Shown one piece after another: positions 1 through 5,364 of a stretch of DNA of 5,364 bases. Origin of the DNA: an uncultured Odoribacter sp. (GTDB lineage Bacteria; Bacteroidota; Bacteroidia; Bacteroidales; Marinifilaceae). A model generated the notes under the pieces. That model saw nothing but the letters and a program-made list of their open reading frames with translations. It made no database searches and was not told where the DNA came from. Position 1 is the stretch's first letter. Every line of letters starts with the position of its first letter. The translations under genes were made by a program, and so were the position numbers. The stretch is from the NCBI GenBank assembly GCA_947176455.1, contig CAMWQQ010000140.1, positions 1 through 5,364 on the forward strand, in the 5' to 3' direction.

Positions 1-28
1 GGATACCGCTTTTCCGATAAAAATGTTG

Positions 29-36
29 TACTTTAG
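29..36 (+). promoter_or_regulatory. Possible Bacteroidota -7 promoter element for trxA
   Basis: The octamer TACTTTAG matches the known Bacteroides -7 consensus TAnnTTTG at all but one defined position and is followed by GCA, as in many promoters of this phylum. It would place the transcription start near position 43 and give a leader of about 33 bases before the trxA ATG. No good TTTG-like -33 element is visible at the expected spacing (around positions 4-9), so this is a tentative call. The leader from 50 to 75 is very A/T-rich and has no Shine-Dalgarno sequence, which is normal for translation starts in this phylum. Confidence 0.45.
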
Positions 37-75
37 CAGAGCAAACAGATATATTAATTTTTAATAGATAAAACT

Positions 76-393
76 ATGGCTATTGCAGTTAATGATTCTA
101 ATTTTGAGGAAATTGTTCTGAAATCAGAACAACCGGTATTGGTAGATTTCTGGGCAGAATGGTGCGGACCATGCAAAATGATGCTCCCTATCGTGGAAGA
201 AATTTCCAAAGAGTTTGAAGGCAAACTTACCGTGGCAAAAGTTGACGTGGACAGCAGCCAGGGAACGGCGGCAAAATTCGGCATCCGAAACATTCCGACC
301 ATCCTGTTCTTCAAGGGAGGCGCAGTTGTCGACAAACAAGTAGGCGCAGTGCCCAAGGCCTCTTTGGTTGGCAAAATCGAAAAACTCCTCTAA
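76..393 (+). CDS. trxA: Thioredoxin
   Basis: Complete 105-residue thioredoxin, the usual length for a stand-alone cytoplasmic TrxA. It reduces protein disulfides and is itself recycled by thioredoxin reductase. The sequence shows the redox motif WCGPC at residues 29-33 (Cys30 and Cys33), the buried acidic residue Asp24 in VDFWAEWC, the cis-proline Pro74 in RNIPT, and the glycine pair of the last strand (GG, 81-82). There is no signal peptide or membrane segment, so it should act in the cytoplasm. The ATG start follows an A-rich leader and a plausible -7 promoter element at 29-36. A strong hairpin begins 15 bases after the stop codon, suggesting that it is transcribed largely on its own. The family assignment is certain; the choice of symbol rests on size and motif, since Bacteroidota often carry several thioredoxins. 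Confidence 0.96.
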   Translation: MAIAVNDSNFEEIVLKSEQPVLVDFWAEWCGPCKMMLPIVEEISKEFEGKLTVAKVDVDSSQGTAAKFGIRNIPTILFFKGGAVVDKQVGAVPKASLVGKIEKLL

Positions 394-408
394 TCGGAGC
401 CATATAAC

Positions 409-446
409 GATGAGGATGTGTCAAAACGTCTTGACGCATCCTCATT
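409..446 (+). terminator. Hairpin, probable trxA terminator
   Basis: The arm TGAGGATGTGTCAA (411-424) pairs with TTGACGCATCCTCA (431-444) over 14 base pairs, all Watson-Crick except one G-U, around the 6-base loop AACGTC. An A-T and a G-U pair can extend the stem to 409-446. It lies 15-17 bases after the trxA stop and 28 bases before the ATG at 475, where an intrinsic terminator would be expected. The U-tract after it is short (ATTTCC), so termination may be partial, or the element may act as an attenuator or mRNA-stabilising 3' end. A run of pairing this long is unlikely by chance in coding sequence, which argues against translation starting at the GTG inside it. Confidence 0.68.
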
Positions 447-474
447 TCCATATCCGCACTTACCCCATTCGCAC

Positions 475-1395
475 ATGAATTCCCTGGAAGAAATAGTACA
501 ATACGGTCAATTCGACAACCTTGAATTCATCGCCTCCCAGATTGTAGCCGGATTCATCACCGGACTACACCGGAGTCCCTATCACGGTTTCTCGGTTGAA
601 TTTGCAGAACACCGGGTCTACAACACGGGCGAATCGACCAAGCACGTGGATTGGAAATTATATGCCAGAACAGAGAAATTGTTTGTCAAGCAATACGAAG
701 AGGAAACCAACCTCCGCTCTTATCTCGTGCTGGACACCTCTTCTTCCATGTTATTTCCTTATCAGTCGGAACAAGTCTCCAAACTTCATTTTTCCGTGTA
801 TTGCGCGGCTGCCCTCATCCACCTGCTCCGGAAACAACGGGACGCCTCCGGATTGTGTCTGTTCGGGGACAAGATAGAAACGCTGACCGATGCCAAATTG
901 AACAGCACGCACATCCAGATGTTGTATGCCCATCTGCAAGGCTTACTGCAAAAAGACGCCATACCGCTCAACAAGCCGACTTCCACGGCAGAAGTCTTGC
1001 ACCAATTGGCAGACACCATTCACAAACGGTCGCTGGTCGTCATCTTCACGGACATGTTTTCAAACGGCAATCGGGAAGAGCTGTTTTCCGCCCTGCAACA
1101 CTTGAGGTACAACAAACACGAAATCATTCTCTTCCATGTGAAAGACAAACGAATGGAGGAGAATTTTGAATTTTCCAACCGTCCCCACATTTTCGTAGAC
1201 TTGGAAAGCGGTCGGGAAATCAAATTTTCACCGAATGAAATCCGGGAAACTTACAAACGGCAAATCGCCGATTTCTATCAGGAGCTGAAACTGCGTTGCG
1301 GACAATTTCAGATTGACTTCGTCGAAGCCGACATCAACGAAGGTTTTCAAAACGTACTGCTTCCCTATCTGCTCAAACGCTCCAAATTGTATTGA
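475..1395 (+). CDS. DUF58 domain protein (vWA-like fold)
   Basis: A 306-residue soluble DUF58 protein with no signal peptide or clear membrane helix, so probably cytoplasmic. The signature block is at residues 47-78 (HRVYNTGEST, then VDWKLYARTEKLFVKQYEEE), with the characteristic Asp59-Trp60. It is followed by a MIDAS-like metal site DTSSSM at 87-92 after a hydrophobic strand, and a second VVIFTD strand ending in Asp193. These place it in the von Willebrand factor A-like superfamily. DUF58 proteins usually accompany MoxR-type AAA+ ATPases and are thought to aid protein assembly or metal insertion; no molecular activity is established. No MoxR gene is visible here; the upstream neighbour is thioredoxin. 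The frame is open back to a GTG at 418, giving 325 residues, but that codon lies in the hairpin at 409-446 and the extra 19 residues show no family motif, so I prefer the ATG at 475. The 3' end overlaps the convergent peptidase gene by 31 bases. Confidence 0.88.
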   Translation: MNSLEEIVQYGQFDNLEFIASQIVAGFITGLHRSPYHGFSVEFAEHRVYNTGESTKHVDWKLYARTEKLFVKQYEEETNLRSYLVLDTSSSMLFPYQSEQVSKLHFSVYCAAALIHLLRKQRDASGLCLFGDKIETLTDAKLNSTHIQMLYAHLQGLLQKDAIPLNKPTSTAEVLHQLADTIHKRSLVVIFTDMFSNGNREELFSALQHLRYNKHEIILFHVKDKRMEENFEFSNRPHIFVDLESGREIKFSPNEIRETYKRQIADFYQELKLRCGQFQIDFVEADINEGFQNVLLPYLLKRSKLY

Positions 1396-2684
1396 CCAAA
1401 CATCATTTCCATCGCTGTTTCCTCTTCTTCAGGAAACAGACAGGAAATCCGGTCCAACATCCGAATCACGGAATCCCGCACCACCACGAACCGCGACATA
1501 TTGTCCTCGCTGACCGGCTTTTTCGGTTGGGATTTTATCGTCAATGGATTTATCGGCTTACCGTTCTCATACACGCGAAAATCCAAATGCGGACCAGTGG
1601 CGACACCGGTGGCGCCTACATAACCGATAACCTCCTTCTGCTTGACGGTAGAACCCACTTTTATCCCCTTGGCAAAACGGGACAGGTGCATATAAACCGT
1701 GGTATAGACACTGTTGTGTCTCACTTTCAGATAATTGCCACCACCATTTGCTTCATACCCCTTGGCAATGACCTTGCCGTTGCCGATGGCATACACCGGA
1801 GTTCCCGCAGGAGCGGCATAATCCACCCCGTGGTGAGGTCTGTATTTTTTCAACACCGGATGAAAACGACTGTTTGAGAAACGGGAAGATATCCGGAAAA
1901 AATCCAAAGGAGCCTTTAAAAACGCCCCTTCCAGGCTGTTCCCCTTTTCATTGTAATAAAGCGTCTCCCCGTCCTGCTCGAAAGGTATCGCATAATACGT
2001 ACTATCGTTGTGCCGGAAAGAGGCTCCCAGCACATTGAAATTCAGCAGGCGGTTTTCGTCCACATACTCCTGTTCATAGACCACCCGAAACTTGTCCTGT
2101 TTCTGTACACCGAAGAAATCAATGGTCCAACCGAAAATATTGGCAAAGACCACCGCCAACTGAGGGTCTGCATTTTGTTTCTGCATAGCCACCCACAGAG
2201 ACGACTCCACCTCCCCGCAAATCTCTTTTCGTCGCCACTCCACCGGATTGTATCCCCGGCTCACCTGATAATCCCCTCTCAAATCAAAAACGACATAAGA
2301 TTTAGGGTCTTCCTCGTAAACAAAAAAAGCCGTTTCCGGGATGCTGTCCTTCGTGGAAAAAACGGCATAAGCCTGACCGCTTTTAATCTTGCGCACGTCA
2401 AACACCTCCTTGGATTTTTCCGTCAACCGAAACACTTCATTCACGGAAAGACGGTGTTTCCCGAGAATCACGGACAAACTCTGGGCTGGCTTTACGATGC
2501 CATAGTCCACGTCATAGTCATCGACAGGTATTCCGTATTTATAAACGATTTCATTTACCTCAACCGAATCGGTCACTTCCACCTCGTCCAATGGCTCCGT
2601 ATGCCGGTCTTTCGGCATAAAAATCACCACCAGCAAAATCATCCCCAATGCGGAGGAAAAAATAATCTGCCTCTTTTTTGTCAT
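1365..2684 (-). CDS. Membrane-anchored M23 family peptidase
   Basis: A 439-residue LytM-type metallopeptidase, expected to cut peptide cross-links of peptidoglycan. Residues 5-23 form one hydrophobic helix after a basic start (MTKKR), an uncleaved anchor or signal peptide that would put the rest in the periplasm. Residues 62-113 resemble the LysM/OapA-like N-terminal domain of MepM-type enzymes (VFRLTEKSKEVFDVRKIKSG); 155-260 correspond to the second domain seen in Csd3/MepM relatives. The catalytic domain spans about 270-385: His284 and Asp288 in PHHGVDYAAPAGTPV, His333 in YMHLS, and GPHLDFRVY with His366. The usual second His of HxH is Asp368, so the zinc site is non-canonical. The frame is open upstream to 2786, but that extension overlaps cstA and lacks a signal sequence; the ATG at 2684 sits 10 bases after the cstA stop and directly precedes the anchor. 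It is the last gene of the likely rnr-cstA-peptidase operon. Activity is inferred from the family. Confidence 0.9.
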   Translation of the reverse strand: MTKKRQIIFSSALGMILLVVIFMPKDRHTEPLDEVEVTDSVEVNEIVYKYGIPVDDYDVDYGIVKPAQSLSVILGKHRLSVNEVFRLTEKSKEVFDVRKIKSGQAYAVFSTKDSIPETAFFVYEEDPKSYVVFDLRGDYQVSRGYNPVEWRRKEICGEVESSLWVAMQKQNADPQLAVVFANIFGWTIDFFGVQKQDKFRVVYEQEYVDENRLLNFNVLGASFRHNDSTYYAIPFEQDGETLYYNEKGNSLEGAFLKAPLDFFRISSRFSNSRFHPVLKKYRPHHGVDYAAPAGTPVYAIGNGKVIAKGYEANGGGNYLKVRHNSVYTTVYMHLSRFAKGIKVGSTVKQKEVIGYVGATGVATGPHLDFRVYENGKPINPLTIKSQPKKPVSEDNMSRFVVVRDSVIRMLDRISCLFPEEEETAMEMMFGQYNLERLSR

Positions 2685-2694
2685 ACCCGAACCA

Positions 2695-4137
2695 TTAAAA
2701 TGCCTCCGGCTTCGAATCGGTCTTCCTTTGTCTGATTTTCCAAACGGCAAACCAAATGACAGCAACGACAACACATACCAGTCCAACGCTATAAGATACC
2801 GTCTGCGACAAGCCGAAACCCTCCGGCGCGATACACAGGTAGGTCGAACACACGCACGTCATAAACAAGGCAGGAATCAAGGTAATCCAATAATTTTTGC
2901 CAGCAACCGCCAGATACACGGTTATCGCCCACAAAGTGAAAACCGAAAGCGTCTGATTGGACCAGGCGAAATACCGCCAAATCCGGTCAAACCCCGCCGT
3001 ATCCTGCAGACTGTACAACAGAAGCCCGATAGCAACCAAAAACATCGGTATGCAAATGTACAATCGCCGCTGAATACTTTTCTGTTCCATTTTCATAAAA
3101 TCCGCCACAATCAGCCGGGCAGACCGGAATGCCGTATCTCCGGAAGTAATGGGTGCGGCAATGACTCCCAGTATGGCAAGGATGCCACCCACCGTACCCA
3201 ACCAGCTTTTGGTAATGGCATCCACAATGACGGAAGCATTGCTTTCCGCCATACCGTTCTCCCGATAAAAATAGGTAGCGGCAGCTGCCCAAATCAAAGC
3301 GACAATACCTTCGGTTATCATGGCACCGTAAAACACCGGACGTCCATACGTCTCGCTTTTCATACAACGCGCCATCATCGGAGACTGCGTAGCATGAAAG
3401 CCCGAAATGGCTCCACAGGCAATGCTGACAAACATGATAGGGAAAATCGGCAAATCCGCCGCACCGGGATGCGTGTTCTGCATCCCCTCCCACAATTCCG
3501 GCAAATCCGGATGATTCACATACAGCATGACCAAGATTCCCCCTGCCATAAACAACAAAGCAATGGCAAAAAGCGGGTAAATCTTGCCGATAATTTTATC
3601 AACCGGTAGCAAAGTTGCCAAGATATAATAAACAAACACCACGATAATCCAGAAGGTCACGTCCATGTAACCGGGCGTCAGCTTTGCCAGCAAGCCTGCC
3701 GGACCGGCAACAAAGACGGCGCCCACAAGCACCATTAACACGACGGTAAAGGCACGCATGACCTGCTTCGTCGTCATCCCCAAATAACGACCGATGATTT
3801 CCGGCAAACTTTCTCCTCCGTACCGAATGGACAGCATCCCGGAAAAATAATCATGCACCGCACCCGCCAGCACGCTTCCCAAAACAATCCACAAATAAGA
3901 GGCAGTTCCGAACTTCGCCCCCATGATAGCACCGAAAATCGGTCCCAAGCCGGCAATGTTCAGGAATTGAATCATAAAAATCTTCCAGGAAGGCAGTGGC
4001 ATATAATCCACGCCATCCGCTTTAGTCAACGCCGGCGTCGCCCGTTTCGCATCCGGTCCGAATATCCGTTCCACATAACGCCCGTAAACAAAATACCCGA
4101 CAATCAATGCCAGCAAACAAATGGTAAATGAATACAT
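2695..4137 (-). CDS. cstA: Carbon starvation protein A family transporter
   Basis: A 480-residue polytopic inner-membrane protein of the CstA family. Characterised enterobacterial members (CstA, BtsT) take up peptides or pyruvate, so nutrient uptake is likely but the substrate here is unknown. Conserved family blocks are visible: DGVDYMPLPSWKIF followed by QFLNIAGLGPIFGAIMGA at residues 41-74, VHDYFSGMLSIRYGGESLPE at 94-113, SGFHATQSPMMARCMKSE at 245-262, ITSGDTAFRSARLIVADF at 330-347, and FAWSNQTL at 390-397. Hydrophobic segments run throughout, roughly at 3-18, 81-97, 128-150, 160-177, 185-206, 232-247, 270-290, 314-330, 359-375, 396-412, 416-433 and 448-466. The protein is much shorter than the ~700-residue E. 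coli members and lacks their C-terminal extension; the short form is common in this phylum and looks intact. The start is an ATG 36 bases after rnr, without a Shine-Dalgarno sequence. The peptidase gene follows 10 bases after the stop. Confidence 0.94.
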   Translation of the reverse strand: MYSFTICLLALIVGYFVYGRYVERIFGPDAKRATPALTKADGVDYMPLPSWKIFMIQFLNIAGLGPIFGAIMGAKFGTASYLWIVLGSVLAGAVHDYFSGMLSIRYGGESLPEIIGRYLGMTTKQVMRAFTVVLMVLVGAVFVAGPAGLLAKLTPGYMDVTFWIIVVFVYYILATLLPVDKIIGKIYPLFAIALLFMAGGILVMLYVNHPDLPELWEGMQNTHPGAADLPIFPIMFVSIACGAISGFHATQSPMMARCMKSETYGRPVFYGAMITEGIVALIWAAAATYFYRENGMAESNASVIVDAITKSWLGTVGGILAILGVIAAPITSGDTAFRSARLIVADFMKMEQKSIQRRLYICIPMFLVAIGLLLYSLQDTAGFDRIWRYFAWSNQTLSVFTLWAITVYLAVAGKNYWITLIPALFMTCVCSTYLCIAPEGFGLSQTVSYSVGLVCVVVAVIWFAVWKIRQRKTDSKPEAF

Positions 4138-4173
4138 TTTCAGTTAAATTATTTAGCCGTTAAACACCTTGCT

Positions 4174-5364
4174 TTATTTCCTTCTTCTTTTTTCAGTCGC
4201 TTTCCTGCTCTCCTTCTTTTTGGCTTTTTTCGTCCGTTTTTGGATTTCAGCATCCATTTTCCGGGCATTCCGGGCTTTCCTTCCCTCGGATTTCCGACCT
4301 GATTTAACCGCCGGTCCCTTGTACTCCCTCTCCAACTCAAAAGTCAACTGTCTGGTAATCAAGTTGGCTTTCACCACCCGAATCGTCACCTGGTCGCCCA
4401 ACCGATAAATTCGGTGATGATACCTACCGACAATGCAGTAATTCTTCTCGTCATACTCATATACATCGTCGTCCAAATCCGCCATAAACACCAGTCCCTC
4501 GCATTTCGAATCTTCCAACTCCACGTAAAAGCCCCACTGCGTGACCCCCGAAATGGTGCCGTCAAACACCTGTCCGACCCGGTCGGTCATAAATTCCACC
4601 TGCTTGTATTTGATAGAGGCACGCTCGGCATTGGCCGCCACCTGTTCCATGCTGGACGAATGCTTGCAATACTCCTCGAATTTTTCCTTGTTGACAGAAC
4701 GCCCGTTGTCCAAATAACGTTGCAAAAGCCGATGCACCATCACATCCGGATAACGGCGAATCGGAGAGGTAAAATGGGTATAGTAGTCAAAAGCCAGTCC
4801 GTAATGGCCAATGTTTTCCGTGGAATAAGCGGCTTTCGCCATAGTCCGGACTGCCAGCGTTTCAATCACGTTCTGTTCCGGTCTGTCTTTCACTTTCTGC
4901 ATCAGACTGTTCATGGAAGCGGTCAAAGCCTTTTGGCTTCCGGTCTTCACCCCATACCCGAATCTGCCAATGAAGCGATTGAAATCCTCCAGTTTCTCCG
5001 GCATCGGCTGTTCATGGATACGATAGACAAACACAGGTGCCTTTTTTCCTGCCACGGGTTTTCCGATGCGCTCCGCCACCTTTTTGTTCGCCAGCAACAT
5101 AAACTCTTCTATCAGCTTGTTCGCCTCCTTGGAACACTTGAAATAAACGCCTTCTGGATGTCCTTTCTCGTCCAACCTGAACTTTACTTCCGTCCGGTCG
5201 AAATCAATGGCACCGGATTCGAACCGTTCTTTTCTCATCTTTTGGGCAAGCCCGTTCAACAGCAAAATTTCCTCTTTACAATCCCCCTCGGCTCCCTCAA
5301 TGATTGCCTGCGCCTCTTCGTAAGTAAAACGCCTATCCGAACGGATTACCGTGCGTCCGAACCA
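4174..5364 (-). CDS. rnr: Ribonuclease R, C-terminal part (partial at window edge)
   Basis: The last 396 residues of an RNase II/R family 3'-to-5' exoribonuclease; the frame is open without a stop to the right edge of the window, so the 5' half is missing. The first visible residues, WFGRTVIRSDRRFTYEEA, match the RNB domain after its catalytic Asp cluster, which lies outside the window. Visible RNB features include the KLIEEFMLLAN helix and HFTSPIRRYPD (visible residues 197-207), the conserved arginine-rich signature of the active-site channel. An S1 RNA-binding domain follows at about 263-345 (GQVFDGTISGVTQWGFYVEL). The 48-residue tail is strongly basic, with 23 Lys or Arg, as expected for RNase R and unlike RNase II. 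The enzyme degrades structured RNA, including rRNA and mRNA decay intermediates, in the cytoplasm. A TTG at 5265 could be mistaken for a start, but homologous sequence continues upstream of it. cstA follows after 36 bases, probably in the same transcript. Confidence 0.95.
   Translation of the reverse strand, partial: WFGRTVIRSDRRFTYEEAQAIIEGAEGDCKEEILLLNGLAQKMRKERFESGAIDFDRTEVKFRLDEKGHPEGVYFKCSKEANKLIEEFMLLANKKVAERIGKPVAGKKAPVFVYRIHEQPMPEKLEDFNRFIGRFGYGVKTGSQKALTASMNSLMQKVKDRPEQNVIETLAVRTMAKAAYSTENIGHYGLAFDYYTHFTSPIRRYPDVMVHRLLQRYLDNGRSVNKEKFEEYCKHSSSMEQVAANAERASIKYKQVEFMTDRVGQVFDGTISGVTQWGFYVELEDSKCEGLVFMADLDDDVYEYDEKNYCIVGRYHHRIYRLGDQVTIRVVKANLITRQLTFELEREYKGPAVKSGRKSEGRKARNARKMDAEIQKRTKKAKKKESRKATEKRRRK

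Noticed and set aside
410..478. A 22-codon ORF whose TGA overlaps the DUF58 ATG (ATGA at 475-478), which could be a leader peptide coupled to the DUF58 gene
   Set aside because: It consists mostly of the hairpin sequence, its composition (many His, Thr, Arg) resembles no known leader, and a single four-base stop/start overlap is easily produced by chance.
651..1169. A 172-codon frame overlapping the DUF58 gene in another plus-strand frame
   Set aside because: It is rich in Arg, His and Pro with no domain match, while the DUF58 motifs run uninterrupted in the other frame across the same stretch.
1601..1620. Short direct repeat GTGGCG separated by six bases inside the peptidase gene
   Set aside because: It is explained by coding: it encodes the repeated glycine-alanine-threonine turn (GATGVATG) just before GPHLD, normal for M23 enzymes.
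2010..2735. A 241-codon open frame on the plus strand opposite the peptidase gene
   Set aside because: It is the antisense of a well-supported M23 gene, shows no recognisable domain, and has a composition (rich in His, Ile, Arg) typical of antisense frames.
2728..3609. A 293-codon open frame on the plus strand opposite cstA
   Set aside because: It lies wholly opposite a transporter with many conserved motifs; its very high Arg, Asn, His and Gln content is typical of a shadow frame over hydrophobic codons.
4138..4173. A possible cstA promoter in the rnr-cstA gap (minus-strand TAATTTAA)
   Set aside because: It differs from TAnnTTTG at two defined positions and lies only a few bases before the ATG, too close for a normal leader.
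4176..4250. Pyrimidine-rich tract on the plus strand near the 3' end of rnr
   Set aside because: It is the complement of Lys and Arg codons (AAA, AAG, AGG, CGG) for the basic RNase R tail and needs no separate function.

Overview
The window looks like an ordinary chromosomal segment of a Bacteroidota bacterium, most likely Bacteroidales. The evidence is the short ~480-residue CstA-type transporter, a soluble DUF58 protein of the kind common in this phylum, start codons without Shine-Dalgarno sequences but with A/T-rich leaders, and a TAnnTTTG-like -7 promoter element upstream of the first gene. Genus cannot be fixed from sequence reading alone. I see no RNA gene, mobile element, CRISPR array or phage gene.

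Layout: two genes read rightward (1-1395) and meet three leftward genes (5364-1365) tail to tail. Rightward are thioredoxin (trxA, 76-393), then a strong hairpin (409-446) that looks like its terminator, then a DUF58 von Willebrand-like protein. The longest open frame of the DUF58 gene starts at a GTG inside the hairpin (418), but the ATG at 475 is the better start. Leftward, in transcription order, are the 3' part of rnr (RNase R, running off the right edge), cstA (carbon starvation/peptide transporter family) and an inner-membrane-anchored M23 peptidase with an N-terminal LysM/OapA-like domain. Gaps of 36 and 10 bases suggest these three are co-transcribed. The last codons of the peptidase and DUF58 genes overlap by 31 bases on opposite strands, so neither has a private terminator region. 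Coding density is near complete; no stretch above 300 bases lacks a gene.

Functionally the genes are mostly housekeeping: thiol-disulfide exchange, RNA turnover, nutrient uptake and peptidoglycan hydrolysis, plus a DUF58 protein of unknown molecular role. I find no convincing new multi-gene system. The points worth a second look are the hairpin that decides the DUF58 start, the 31-base convergent overlap, and a His-to-Asp replacement at the expected third zinc ligand of the M23 peptidase.
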